Shown here in pieces: positions 17,285 through 26,110 of a DNA stretch of 64,000 nucleotides. The DNA is from Streptomyces cellulosae (GTDB lineage: Bacteria; Actinomycetota; Actinomycetes; Streptomycetales; Streptomycetaceae). Both the position numbers and the translations under genes were made by a program. The stretch covers positions 38,331-102,330 of the forward strand of contig BNBH01000024.1 in the NCBI GenBank assembly GCA_014655195.1. Reading direction: 5' to 3'. The notes beneath the pieces are model-generated. The model did no database searches. It was not told the origin of the DNA and saw only the letters and a list, made by a program, of their open reading frames with translations. Position 1 is the first letter of the stretch; every line of letters begins with the position of its first letter.

Positions 17285-20185
17285 ATGACAGAGACGGCGA
17301 GCGGTCCGGCACGTAGTTCCCGAGCCAAGGCGGGCAAGGCCGGCAAGGGACTTCGGGTCGAGCGCATCCACACCACCCCGGGGGTCCACCCGTACGACGA
17401 GGTGGCCTGGGAGCGCCGTGACGTCGTCATGACCAACTGGCGCGACGGCTCGGTCAACTTCGAGCAGCGCGGCGTGGAGTTCCCCGACTTCTGGTCGGTG
17501 AACGCGGTCAACATCGTCACCAGCAAGTACTTCCGGGGCGCCGTCGGCACCCCGCAGCGCGAGACCAGCCTCAAGCAGCTGATCGACCGCATCGTGAAGA
17601 CGTACCGGAAGGCCGGCGAGGACAACAAGTACTTCGCCTCGCCCGCCGACGCCGAGATCTTCGAGCACGAGCTGGCCTACGCCCTCCTGCACCAGATCTT
17701 CAGCTTCAACAGCCCCGTGTGGTTCAACGTGGGCACGCCCCAGCCGCAGCAGGTCAGCGCCTGCTTCATCCTGTCCGTCGACGACTCCATGGAGTCGATC
17801 CTCGACTGGTACAAGGAAGAGGGCATGATCTTCAAGGGCGGCTCCGGCGCCGGCCTGAACCTCTCCCGCATCCGCTCCTCCAAGGAGCTCCTCTCCTCCG
17901 GCGGCAACGCCTCCGGGCCGGTCTCCTTCATGCGCGGCGCCGACGCCTCCGCCGGCACCATCAAGTCCGGCGGCGCCACCCGCCGTGCGGCGAAGATGGT
18001 CGTGCTCGACGTCGACCACCCGGACATCGAGGACTTCATCGAGACCAAGGTGAAGGAGGAGGAGAAGATCCGCGTCCTGCGCGACGCGGGCTTCGACATG
18101 GACCTGGGCGGCGACGACATCGCCTCCGTCCAGTACCAGAACGCCAACAACTCCGTGCGCGTCAACGACGAGTTCATGGAGGCCGTCGAGAAGGGCGGCA
18201 AGTTCGGCCTGCGTGCCCGCATGACCGGCGAGGTCATCGAGGAGGTCGACGCCAAGGCGCTCTTCCGCAAGATCGCCGAGGCCGCCTGGGCCTGCGCCGA
18301 CCCGGGCATCCAGTACGACGGCGTCATCAACCACTGGCACACCTGCCCCGAGTCCGGCCGGATCACCGCGTCGAACCCGTGCAGCGAGTACATGCACCTG
18401 GACAACACGTCCTGCAACCTGGCCTCGCTGAACCTGATGAAGTTCCTCAAGGACGACGGCAAGGGCAACCAGTCGTTCGAGACCGAGCGCTTCCAGAAGG
18501 TCGTCGAGCTGGTCATCACCGCGATGGACATCTCGATCTGCTTCGCGGACTTCCCGACCCAGAAGATCGGCGAGAACACCCGCGCCTTCCGCCAGCTCGG
18601 CATCGGCTACGCCAACCTCGGCGCCCTGCTGATGGCCACCGGTCACGCCTACGACTCCGACGGCGGCCGCGCGCTCGCCGGGTCCATCACCTCCCTGATG
18701 ACCGGCACCGCCTACCGCCGCTCCGCCGAGCTCGCCGCGATCGTCGGCCCGTACGACGGCTACGCCCGCAACGCCGACGCACACAAGCGCGTCATGAAGC
18801 AGCACGCCGACGCCAACGGCGCCGCCACGCGCATGGACGACCTGGACAGCCCGGTGTGGGCCGCCGCCACCGAGGCCTGGCAGGACGTGCTGCGCCTCGG
18901 GGAGAAGAACGGCTTCCGCAACGCGCAGGCCTCCGTGCTCGCCCCGACCGGCACCATCGGCCTGGCGATGTCCTGCGACACCACCGGTGTCGAGCCCGAC
19001 CTCGCCCTGGTCAAGTTCAAGAAGCTGGTCGGCGGCGGCTCGATGCAGATCGTCAACGGCACCGTCCCGCAGGCCCTGCGCCGCCTGGGCTACCAGGAGG
19101 AGCAGATCGAGGCGATCGTCGCCCACATCGCCGAGCACGGCAATGTGATCGACGCCCCCGGCCTCAAGCCCGAGCACTACGAGGTGTTCGACTGCGCCAT
19201 GGGCGAGCGCGCCATCTCCCCGATGGGCCACGTCCGCATGATGGCCGCGATCCAGCCCTGGATCTCCGGCGCCATCTCCAAGACGGTCAACATGCCGGAG
19301 ACGGCGACCGTCGAGGAGGTCGAGGAGATCTACTTCGAGGCCTGGAAGCTGGGCGTCAAGGCGCTCGCCATCTACCGCGACAACTGCAAGGTCGGCCAGC
19401 CCCTCTCCGCCAAGACCAAGGAGAAGGAGAAGGCCGAGGTCACGGAGAAGGCCGAGGAGACGATCCGCGCCGCGGTCGAGAAGGTCGTCGAGTACCGCCC
19501 GGTCCGCAAGCGCCTCCCGAAGGGCCGTCCCGGCATCACCACCTCCTTCACGGTGGGCGGCGCCGAGGGCTACATGACCGCCAATTCCTACCCGGACGAC
19601 GGTCTCGGCGAGGTCTTCCTGAAGATGTCGAAGCAGGGTTCGACGCTCGCGGGCATGATGGACGCCTTCTCCATCGCCGTCTCGGTGGGCCTCCAGTACG
19701 GCGTGCCGCTGGAGACGTACGTCTCGAAGTTCACCAACATGCGCTTCGAGCCGGCCGGCATGACGGACGACCCGGACGTGCGGATGGCGCAGTCGATCGT
19801 CGACTACATCTTCCGCCGCCTGGCGCTGGACTTCCTGCCCTTCGAGACGCGTTCCGCGCTGGGCATCCACTCCGCCGAGGAGCGCCAGCGTCACCTGGAG
19901 ACCGGCTCGTACGAGCCGACCGACGACGAGGTCGACGTCGAGGGCCTGGCCCAGTCGGCCCCGCGCGCCCAGGAGCTGAAGGCGGTCTCGACGCCGAAGG
20001 CCGAGACCGAGACCGAGGCGGCCAAGCCCGCCCCGAAGCAGGCGCACACCAGCGCCGAGCTGGTGGAGATGCAGCTGGGCATCCAGGCCGACGCCCCGCT
20101 GTGCTTCTCCTGCGGCACGAAGATGCAGCGCGCCGGCTCCTGCTACATCTGCGAGGGCTGCGGCTCGACCAGCGGCTGCAGCTGA
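17285..20185 (+). CDS. nrdJ: Class II (adenosylcobalamin-dependent) ribonucleotide reductase NrdJ
   Basis: NrdJ reduces ribonucleotides to deoxyribonucleotides using vitamin B12 rather than an oxygen-dependent radical, so it works with or without oxygen. The 966-residue protein has the reductase barrel: the redox Cys in QQVSACFILS, NPCSE with C366 in the active-site finger loop region, and DNTSCNLASLNL soon after. The C-terminus after residue 930 carries clustered cysteines (CFSCGTK, CYICEGCG, SGCS) that probably bind zinc and shuttle electrons from thioredoxin. A Lys/Glu-rich linker lies near 715-745. The ATG has GGGAGG upstream. It is co-oriented with nrdR and ends at a strong hairpin. Streptomyces also carries a class Ia enzyme elsewhere, so this one is usually redundant in air. 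Confidence 0.97.
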   Translation: MTETASGPARSSRAKAGKAGKGLRVERIHTTPGVHPYDEVAWERRDVVMTNWRDGSVNFEQRGVEFPDFWSVNAVNIVTSKYFRGAVGTPQRETSLKQLIDRIVKTYRKAGEDNKYFASPADAEIFEHELAYALLHQIFSFNSPVWFNVGTPQPQQVSACFILSVDDSMESILDWYKEEGMIFKGGSGAGLNLSRIRSSKELLSSGGNASGPVSFMRGADASAGTIKSGGATRRAAKMVVLDVDHPDIEDFIETKVKEEEKIRVLRDAGFDMDLGGDDIASVQYQNANNSVRVNDEFMEAVEKGGKFGLRARMTGEVIEEVDAKALFRKIAEAAWACADPGIQYDGVINHWHTCPESGRITASNPCSEYMHLDNTSCNLASLNLMKFLKDDGKGNQSFETERFQKVVELVITAMDISICFADFPTQKIGENTRAFRQLGIGYANLGALLMATGHAYDSDGGRALAGSITSLMTGTAYRRSAELAAIVGPYDGYARNADAHKRVMKQHADANGAATRMDDLDSPVWAAATEAWQDVLRLGEKNGFRNAQASVLAPTGTIGLAMSCDTTGVEPDLALVKFKKLVGGGSMQIVNGTVPQALRRLGYQEEQIEAIVAHIAEHGNVIDAPGLKPEHYEVFDCAMGERAISPMGHVRMMAAIQPWISGAISKTVNMPETATVEEVEEIYFEAWKLGVKALAIYRDNCKVGQPLSAKTKEKEKAEVTEKAEETIRAAVEKVVEYRPVRKRLPKGRPGITTSFTVGGAEGYMTANSYPDDGLGEVFLKMSKQGSTLAGMMDAFSIAVSVGLQYGVPLETYVSKFTNMRFEPAGMTDDPDVRMAQSIVDYIFRRLALDFLPFETRSALGIHSAEERQRHLETGSYEPTDDEVDVEGLAQSAPRAQELKAVSTPKAETETEAAKPAPKQAHTSAELVEMQLGIQADAPLCFSCGTKMQRAGSCYICEGCGSTSGCS

Positions 20186-20223
20186 CGCCGACCCGTCCGG
20201 GCGCTGCCCGGCGGTGAGACGGT

Positions 20224-20261
20224 GAGGGCGGTGGCGCCGGGTTTCCGGTGCCACCGCCCTC
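20224..20261. terminator. nrdJ terminator (convergent with terD)
   Basis: Arms 20224-20240 and 20245-20261 pair over 17 bp with one G-T wobble around a GTTT loop; the stem core is GAGGGCGGTGGC. It lies between the stops of nrdJ (20185) and the terD gene (20291), so it can serve both. Confidence 0.88.
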
Positions 20262-20290
20262 GGGCGTTCACGGAGGCGCTCCTCCCGGCG

Positions 20291-20824
20291 TCAGGCCCGC
20301 CGGGCCGCGCCCATCGCGCGCGTGAAGTCCACCGGGTCGCCGTCGAAGCCGTGCACGCCCGCCCGGAACTCCCAGGGGCCCGAGCCCTCCCGGACGAACT
20401 CCGCGACCGTGGCCGCCGTCGCGCCCAGCACCCCGCCGAAGTCGTCCTCCGCCAGCACGTCGTAGCCCTCACGGATGCGCAGCCCCGGGTCGCGCACCCC
20501 GGAGAACGTCCTCGGCGCCTGCTGTTGCTGGATGACGACCCCGACCACCACGCGCGCGTAGCGCGGGTCCAGGCGGTCCAGCTCCAGCGTCATCACCTCG
20601 TCGTAGCCGAACCCCTTGCCGTCCTGGCTGTCCCGGTTGAGCGTGATCGTGCCGTCGGGGGAGCGGCTGTCGAAGTGCACCACGTAGGCCGGGTCCCCGT
20701 ACGGGGCGTCCGCCCCGTAGGGCGCGGCGACCAGATCGAGGTCGGTGGAGGGCTCCCCCGTCGGACTCGGATCCCACCGCAGCGCGATCTCGACCTTGCG
20801 GATCCCCTTGCCGATGCCGTTCAC
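20291..20824 (-). CDS. TerD-family calcium-binding stress protein
   Basis: The 177-residue protein begins VNGIGKGIRKVEIALRWDPS and continues with TDLDLVAAPYG and the HFDSRSPDGTITLNRDSQDG segment, the acidic repeat that binds calcium in TerD proteins, then YDEVMTLELDRL. TerD-family proteins are linked to tellurite and envelope stress; in Streptomyces some affect sporulation. The GTG at 20824 is chosen from the family N-terminus; upstream codons run into the promoter. It stands alone, convergent with nrdJ and divergent from the DUF4937 gene. The usual N-terminal MGVSL start of TerD is replaced, as in the terD paralogue known at this locus. Confidence 0.88.
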   Translation of the reverse strand: MNGIGKGIRKVEIALRWDPSPTGEPSTDLDLVAAPYGADAPYGDPAYVVHFDSRSPDGTITLNRDSQDGKGFGYDEVMTLELDRLDPRYARVVVGVVIQQQQAPRTFSGVRDPGLRIREGYDVLAEDDFGGVLGATAATVAEFVREGSGPWEFRAGVHGFDGDPVDFTRAMGAARRA

Positions 20825-20981
20825 CCGTTGTCCCCTTCCTCGTGACCGTCCTGCCGGCACACCCCAACTACCGCAAAACCACGGCAGATTGTCCATCCTG
20901 CCACGCGTGCGCTCCCGGGCGCCGGTACGCAGTCGACGCGAGGGCGACCGGGGCCGCACTCCCTGGCCTTACGATGGCGCG

Positions 20982-21587
20982 GTGCTGGTCAAGTGGATTC
21001 GCTGCACCGTGGTGGACCGTCGGGGGTTCGAGCGGGGACAGCGGAAGTGGGCGGGGCTTCTGGGGGAGCCGGGGTTTCGCGCGCAGGGCGGAGGCTGGAG
21101 CCGGGGACGGCAGGACGTGGCGCACATCTTCTCCTTCTGGGAGAGCCGCGCCTTCTACGACTCGTTCATGGCCAGGTCCCACGACCGGCTGGCCTCCTCC
21201 CAGGCAGGCACCTTCAAGAACGCCCAGGTCAGACTGTTCGACCACCGCTTCGACGTGAAGACCGGGTTCGAGCCGCGCTTCACCGACGCCGATCTGATCC
21301 GGGTCGCGCTGTGCCGCGTCCACGAGGAACGCGCCGAGCACTTCGTACTGATGCAGGAGAAGGTCTGGAACCCGGCGATGGCCGGCTCGCCCGGCATGGT
21401 GCGGGGGCTGTTCGGCGAGGCGCCGGGCAACGAGTACCTCGTCCTGTCGATGTGGCGGTCCGCCGCCGAACACGGCAAGTACCGGACCGAACGCGTGGAG
21501 CGACTGGCCCTGCGGGCCCAGACCGAGGCGGACGTCGCGGCCCTCGCGGGCGACCTCGTCGACATGGAGTCCGCCTGGACGGTGTGA
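20982..21587 (+). CDS. DUF4937-type conserved protein
   Basis: The 201-residue protein starts VLVKWIRCTVVDRRGFERGQ and has two ferredoxin-like halves, each with a monooxygenase-type alpha/beta pattern: the first around WSRGRQDVAHIFSFWESRAF, the second around LIRVALCRVHEERAEHFVL and EYLVLSMWRSAAEH. This fits DUF4937 proteins, dimeric alpha-beta barrel relatives of unknown role. The GTG at 20982 is preceded by ACGATGGCGC, a poor ribosome site; it may be translated from a short or absent leader. About 150 bp downstream lies the phosphatase gene in the same direction. Confidence 0.75.
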   Translation: MLVKWIRCTVVDRRGFERGQRKWAGLLGEPGFRAQGGGWSRGRQDVAHIFSFWESRAFYDSFMARSHDRLASSQAGTFKNAQVRLFDHRFDVKTGFEPRFTDADLIRVALCRVHEERAEHFVLMQEKVWNPAMAGSPGMVRGLFGEAPGNEYLVLSMWRSAAEHGKYRTERVERLALRAQTEADVAALAGDLVDMESAWTV

Positions 21588-21687
21588 GCGCCCCTTCCGC
21601 GACCCGGCGCGGCAAACATGTGTGACAAATGACGTACGGAACCCGCACGAGTGCCCGTTGCGCCCTCACCCGATCTAGGGTTTTGGC

Positions 21688-22347
21688 ATGGCACGACCAC
21701 GGCGCATCGTCCTTGTCCGGCACGGTGAATCAACGGGCAATGTTGACGACACCGTTTATGAGCGCGAACCCGACCACGCCCTGGGACTCACCGAGCGGGG
21801 CAGGAAGCAGGCCGAGGCGACGGGCGAGCGGCTCCGCGACCTCTTCGGCCAGGAGCGGGTCAGCGTCTACGTGTCCCCGTACCGACGGACGCTCGAGACC
21901 CTGAACGCCTTCCACCTCGACCCGGACCTGATACGCGTCCGCGAGGAGCCCCGCCTGCGCGAACAGGACTGGGGCAACTGGCAGGACCGCGAGGACGTCC
22001 GCCTCCAGAAGGCCTACCGGGACGCCTACGGCCACTTCTTCTACCGCTTCGCCCAGGGCGAGTCCGGCGCCGACGTCTACGACCGTGTCGGCGGCTTCCT
22101 GGAGAGCCTGTTCCGCAGCTTCGAGGCCCCGGACCACCCGCCGAACGTCCTGATCGTCACCCACGGTCTGGCCATGCGGCTGTTCTGCATGCGGTGGTTC
22201 CACTGGACCGTGGCGGAGTTCGAGTCGCTGTCCAACCCGGGGAACGCCGAGGTGAGGATGCTCGTCCTGGGCGAGAACGGGAAGTACACGCTGGACAGGC
22301 CCTTCGATCGCTGGCGCGATCCGGAGCCCTACCCGATCACCGGATAG
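21688..22347 (+). CDS. Histidine phosphatase (phosphoglycerate mutase-like)
   Basis: The 219-residue protein carries the histidine phosphatase signature LVRHGES (R11, H12, G13), the catalytic acid region REEPRLREQDWGNWQ and the second His in VTHGLAMRLF. The family includes cofactor-dependent phosphoglycerate mutases and many phosphatases with other substrates; the short length and the LREQDWGNW motif suggest a phosphatase rather than the glycolytic mutase. The ATG at 21688 follows a long leader that starts after the DUF4937 gene. The ADP-ribosylglycohydrolase gene starts 49 bp after its stop, so an operon is likely. Confidence 0.85.
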   Translation: MARPRRIVLVRHGESTGNVDDTVYEREPDHALGLTERGRKQAEATGERLRDLFGQERVSVYVSPYRRTLETLNAFHLDPDLIRVREEPRLREQDWGNWQDREDVRLQKAYRDAYGHFFYRFAQGESGADVYDRVGGFLESLFRSFEAPDHPPNVLIVTHGLAMRLFCMRWFHWTVAEFESLSNPGNAEVRMLVLGENGKYTLDRPFDRWRDPEPYPITG

Positions 22348-22396
22348 GCGAGATGTACTGGAGTCGGCGACAGCCGGATGGGAGAGTTGCGAGGCG

Positions 22397-23311
22397 ATGA
22401 CCACTGATCGTTCCCCGGAGGCGCGGCTGGAGCGCGCGCTGGCGAGCCTGCGCGGCCTGTCGGTGGGGGATGCGCTCGGCTCTCAGTTCTTCGTGCCGGT
22501 GAACTACCCGCTGCTCAAGCGCCGCGAACTGCCCGAGGGCCCCTGGCAGTGGACCGACGACACCGAGATGGCCTGCTCCGTCGTCGCCGTCCTCGCCGCC
22601 CACCACCGCATCGACCAGGACGCCCTGGCCCGCTCCTTCGCCCACCACCACGACTTCGACCGAGGCTACGGCCCCGCCGTCAACCGCCTGCTGCGCCTGG
22701 TCCGCGAGGGCGGCGACTGGCGCGAACTGTCCGCCGCCCTCTTCAACGGCCAGGGCTCGTGGGGCAACGGCGCCGCGATGCGCATCCCGCCGCTGGGCGC
22801 CTGGTACGCCGACGACCCCGAGCAGGCCACCCACCAGGCGGAGATCTCCGCCTACCCCACGCATCAGCACCGCGAGGCCGTGGTCGGCGCGATGGCCGTC
22901 GCCGCGGCGGCCGCCCTCGCCGCCGCGCCGGACGGGCCGCCCGGCGCCGAGGACCTCCTCGACGGGGTCATCGCGCTGATCCCCGCACGCAGTGCGGTCG
23001 GCGCGGGTTTGCGGCGGGCGCGGGACATGCTCGACTACGGCGACGCGGCCACCGTCGCGGCCGTCCTCGGCTGCGGACGGCGTACGAGCGCGCACGACAC
23101 CGTGCCCTTCGCGCTCTGGTCCGCCGCCCGCTCCCTGGGCGACTACGAGAACGCCTTCTGGACGACCGCGCAGGTGGGCGGTGACGTCGACACCACCTGC
23201 TCCATCGTGGGCGGGGTCGTCGCGGCCGGGCCGGCGGGGGCGCCGCCCGAGGAGTGGGTGCGGCGGGTGGAGCCGTTGCCGGAGTGGGTGACGCGGGGGG
23301 TCGAGGTCTGA
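22397..23311 (+). CDS. ADP-ribosylglycohydrolase family protein
   Basis: Proteins of this family remove ADP-ribose from proteins or small molecules with two magnesium ions. The 304 residues include GLSVGDALGSQFF near the N-terminus, the metal-binding WTDDTEMA at 52-59, and the C-terminal metal motif GGDVDTTCSIVGG; all key acidic residues are present. FNGQGSWGNGAAMRIPPLG is the usual central segment. Start ATG at 22397 is preceded by GAGAGTTGCGAGGCG. It sits 49 bp after the histidine phosphatase gene. The natural substrate cannot be predicted; DraG-like nitrogenase control is unlikely in Streptomyces. Confidence 0.9.
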   Translation: MTTDRSPEARLERALASLRGLSVGDALGSQFFVPVNYPLLKRRELPEGPWQWTDDTEMACSVVAVLAAHHRIDQDALARSFAHHHDFDRGYGPAVNRLLRLVREGGDWRELSAALFNGQGSWGNGAAMRIPPLGAWYADDPEQATHQAEISAYPTHQHREAVVGAMAVAAAAALAAAPDGPPGAEDLLDGVIALIPARSAVGAGLRRARDMLDYGDAATVAAVLGCGRRTSAHDTVPFALWSAARSLGDYENAFWTTAQVGGDVDTTCSIVGGVVAAGPAGAPPEEWVRRVEPLPEWVTRGVEV

Positions 23312-23659
23312 GGACCTCGGCGCTCCGGCGGCCGTTTCGGAACTCTCCGTGCATGTCGGGAACTCTGTGTGACCGGCCGGTCGTTGCCGGTGTGTCGGCT
23401 GCGGGCGGGTGTGAGGCTCTGCGGGCCTTGCGGCGCTCCGGAGAGGCTGACACGTGTCGGTGTGGCGCCGACGCGGGGTGCGGGCGTGTCGAGCGTGTCG
23501 GGGGAGGGGTGCCGGATGGCCGTGTGGGCGGGGGTGCTGCTGGTGCTGTGCGCCGTGCTGGTGTCGTACGCGTCGCACGCGCGCCGGCCCGGCGTCGCCC
23601 CGCCGACTCCCGTGAAGTCGGCCGGTGCGTCGCCCGGCCGGGCGCGTGTGATGTCGCCG
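23312..23659. other. Convergent spacer between ADP-ribosylglycohydrolase and efflux genes
   Basis: This 348-bp gap holds no supported gene. A short open stretch from 23516 begins MAVWAGVLLVLCAVLVS, which could be a membrane helix, but it has no stop until far inside the antisense of the efflux gene, so I do not accept it. No perfect terminator is visible. Confidence 0.35.
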
Positions 23660-25207
23660 TCAGCCGATGCCGGGGCCGGCCGTGCCGGACAGCGCCTCCA
23701 GGTCGCTCCTGCGGACCCGGATGACGAGCCAGGCGACTGCCAGGGCCAGCACCGCCATCGCCGCCGCCGGGATGAAGGCCGCGGAGATGCCCTGCGCGAG
23801 CACCTCGTGCCCCCAGGGCGCCGGAAGCTGCTGGGTCTGCGTGAACTCCGCCTTCTGTTCCGCCGTCCCTTCCGCGAGGAAAGCCGGCACCTGCTTCTCC
23901 GCCTCGTCGCGGCTGGCCGTGCCGAACACCGTGGTGAGCAGTGCCAGGCCCACCGATCCGCCCACCTGCTGCATGGCGTTGAGCAGGCCGGAGGCGGCGC
24001 CGGCCTCGTGCTGGGCCACCCCGGAGACCGCGGTGAGCGTCAGCGTCACGAAGTTCAGGCCCATGCCGAAGCCGAAGACCAGCATCGGCCCGAGGATGCC
24101 GCTGACGTAGGAGCTGTCGGAGTCGATCAGCGTCTGCCAGGCCAGCCCGAGCGCGGCCAGCGTCGAACCAGTGATCATGAAGGGCTTGGGGCCGAACACC
24201 GGCAGGAACCGCTGCGAGATCCCCGCCCCGGCGGCGATCACGAACGTCACCGGCAGGAAGGCGAGACCGGCCTCGATCGGGGTGTAGCCGAGGACGTTCT
24301 GCACGAAGAGAACGATGTAGAAGAACATGCCGAACATCGCCGCGGCGAGGCTGAGCATGATCACATACGTGCCCGAGCGGTTGCGGTCGGCGAACATCCG
24401 CAGCGGCGTGATCGGTTCCCTGGCGCGGGACTCGATCAGCGCGAAGCCGGCCAGCAGGACCGCCGAGGCGACGAACGAGCCGATCGTGACGGTGTCGCTC
24501 CAGCCTTCCTCGGCCGCACGGATGAAGCCGTAGACGAGCGTGGCCATACCGGCCGTCGAGGTCACCGCACCCGCGATGTCGAAGCGGCCGGTGTGGCGTT
24601 CGGACTCGTTGATGTACATCGGCGCGAGGACGGCGATCAGCAGGCCGATGGGCACGTTGACGAAGAGCACCCACCGCCAGTCGAGCCACTCGGTGAGCAT
24701 GCCGCCCGCGAGCAGTCCGATGGCGCCGCCGCCCGCCGAGACCGCGGCGAAGACGCCGAAGGCCCGGTTGCGCTCGGGGCCCTCCGGGAACGTGGTGGTG
24801 ATGAGCGCCAGCGAGGTCGGCGAGGCGATCGCGCCGCCCACGCCCTGCAGGACGCGCGCCGCGAGCAGCTGCCACGGCTCCTGGGCGAGCCCGCCGAGCA
24901 GGGAGGCGGCGGTGAACAGCAGGATGCCGGTCATGAAGACGCGGCGCCGCCCGAGGATGTCGCCGGCCCGGCCGCCGAGGAGCAGCAGCCCGCCGAAGGT
25001 CAGGGTGTAGGCGCTGACCACCCAGGTGAGATCGGTGGTGCTGAACTGCAGGGCATTCTGGATGTGCGGGAGCGCGATGTTCACAATCGTCGCGTCGAGT
25101 ACGACCATGAGTTGACAGGCCGCGATGACGGCCAGGGCGATGCCGGGACGCCCTGGCCGGCGAGCCGCACCCGGCTTTGGATCCTGGAGCAAAGGAGAGG
25201 TGGTCAC
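23660..25207 (-). CDS. MFS drug efflux transporter, DHA2 (14-TM) family
   Basis: The 515-residue protein shows 14 hydrophobic helices. The first contains LAVIAACQLMVVLDATIVNIALP, whose LDxTIVNxALP is the DHA2/QacA-EmrB signature (motif D1); the A-loop motif GGRAGDILGRRRVF follows helix 2, and motif C-like GGGAIGLLAGG lies in helix 5. It is expected to expel hydrophobic drugs or secondary metabolites using the proton gradient. The start is a GTG preceded by GGGGGA. The TetR gene is divergent with two identical operator palindromes in the 185-bp gap, so the pump is almost certainly repressed by that regulator and induced by its ligand. Confidence 0.93.
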   Translation of the reverse strand: MTTSPLLQDPKPGAARRPGRPGIALAVIAACQLMVVLDATIVNIALPHIQNALQFSTTDLTWVVSAYTLTFGGLLLLGGRAGDILGRRRVFMTGILLFTAASLLGGLAQEPWQLLAARVLQGVGGAIASPTSLALITTTFPEGPERNRAFGVFAAVSAGGGAIGLLAGGMLTEWLDWRWVLFVNVPIGLLIAVLAPMYINESERHTGRFDIAGAVTSTAGMATLVYGFIRAAEEGWSDTVTIGSFVASAVLLAGFALIESRAREPITPLRMFADRNRSGTYVIMLSLAAAMFGMFFYIVLFVQNVLGYTPIEAGLAFLPVTFVIAAGAGISQRFLPVFGPKPFMITGSTLAALGLAWQTLIDSDSSYVSGILGPMLVFGFGMGLNFVTLTLTAVSGVAQHEAGAASGLLNAMQQVGGSVGLALLTTVFGTASRDEAEKQVPAFLAEGTAEQKAEFTQTQQLPAPWGHEVLAQGISAAFIPAAAMAVLALAVAWLVIRVRRSDLEALSGTAGPGIG

Positions 25208-25230
25208 GATGGGTCCCCCACGGAAGAGTT

Positions 25231-25250
25231 AGTGAACGAGTGCGTTCACT
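25231..25250. promoter_or_regulatory. TetR operator 1
   Basis: AGTGAACG-N4-CGTTCACT, perfect 8-bp arms around AGTG, 23 bp upstream of the efflux start codon. The arms are identical to those of operator 2; the centres are 47 bp apart. Confidence 0.85.
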
Positions 25251-25277
25251 GTTGCGTCAACGTTAGGAGCCCCCGAC

Positions 25278-25297
25278 AGTGAACGCAAGCGTTCACT
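25278..25297. promoter_or_regulatory. TetR operator 2
   Basis: AGTGAACG-N4-CGTTCACT with the same perfect arms as operator 1 and a CAAG centre. It is about 95 bp upstream of the tetR start, so it is placed to control the regulator's own promoter. Confidence 0.85.
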
Positions 25298-25392
25298 GAA
25301 CGGCCGTCGTGTCGGTGCGTCCCCCTTCGGTGCCGTACGGCGGGTGCTTCATCCCTGAATGCCCGCTTCCTCTGCTCGTTGGAGAGAGTCAG

Positions 25393-26016
25393 ATGGTTAC
25401 TTCGAGCTGGGCCTCCGCCCAGGCTCAGACGGCCGCCTCCCGCCGCCGTGGCGCCGTACTGGAACGCGCGATCCTCGAGGCCGCGCTGGAACAGCTCAGC
25501 ACGGTCGGCTGGAACGGCCTGACGATGGAGGGTGTCGCCGCGGGCGCCCAGACGGGGAAGGCGGCCGTCTACCGGCGCTGGCCTTCCAAGGAGGACCTCG
25601 TCGCCGACGCCCTGCGCGCCGCGCTGCCCGAGTTCCACGAGGCGCCGGACCTGGGAAGCGTGCGCGAGGACCTGCTGGAGCTGTGCCGCAGGGCCCGGGA
25701 CGCCATGTTCTCCAAGCCGGGATTCGCCCTGCGTGCGGTCATTCACGAGTGCGACAGCGCCGAGGCCGAACGCTTCCACGCGGTGATCTTCAACGGCGTC
25801 GTGGAGCCGACCCTCACGATGCTCCGCAGGGTGGTCGAGCGCGGTATCGAGCGGGGAGAGGTGCGACCCGACGCGGCCAACGGGTATGTCTTCGACGCCA
25901 TTCCGGCGATGATGATGTACCGCTCGAAGATGTGCGGCAGCGAATGGTCGGACGTCGATCTGGAGCAGATGATCGACCAGTTGATGGTCCCGCTGCTGCG
26001 TCCGCACGCCTCCTGA
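25393..26016 (+). CDS. TetR-family repressor of the divergent efflux pump
   Basis: The 207-residue protein has an N-terminal TetR helix-turn-helix at about 23-70: ILEAALEQLSTVGWNGLTME then VAAGAQTGKAAVYRRWPSKE, where AAVYRRWPSKEDLV is the recognition helix and following loop. The C-terminal half is the ligand/dimer domain of the TetR_C type seen with RWPSK proteins. The ATG at 25393 is preceded by GAGAGAG; longer starts would read through the promoter. Divergent orientation and twin operators tie it to the MFS pump. The ligand is unknown. Confidence 0.92.
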   Translation: MVTSSWASAQAQTAASRRRGAVLERAILEAALEQLSTVGWNGLTMEGVAAGAQTGKAAVYRRWPSKEDLVADALRAALPEFHEAPDLGSVREDLLELCRRARDAMFSKPGFALRAVIHECDSAEAERFHAVIFNGVVEPTLTMLRRVVERGIERGEVRPDAANGYVFDAIPAMMMYRSKMCGSEWSDVDLEQMIDQLMVPLLRPHAS

Positions 26017-26110
26017 CCGCACGCGTGATCACAAGGTGGTGACGGTGGTGTCCACGGTCCGGGAACCGGGGTGTCGCACACCGAACCGGGCGGCGTACGC
26101 TAAGGGCGCC

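Noticed and set aside
14593..17316. Plus-strand open frame of about 900 residues across the lexA region
   Set aside because: Crosses the helicase end, lexA antisense and nrdR in a wrong frame; composition is random GC-rich.
17252..20254. 1000-residue open frame antisense to nrdJ
   Set aside because: Mirror of nrdJ codon bias; no recognisable domain.
23516..23700. Small membrane protein starting MAVWAGVLLVLCAVL
   Set aside because: No stop before it runs deep into the antisense of the efflux gene; no convincing ribosome site.
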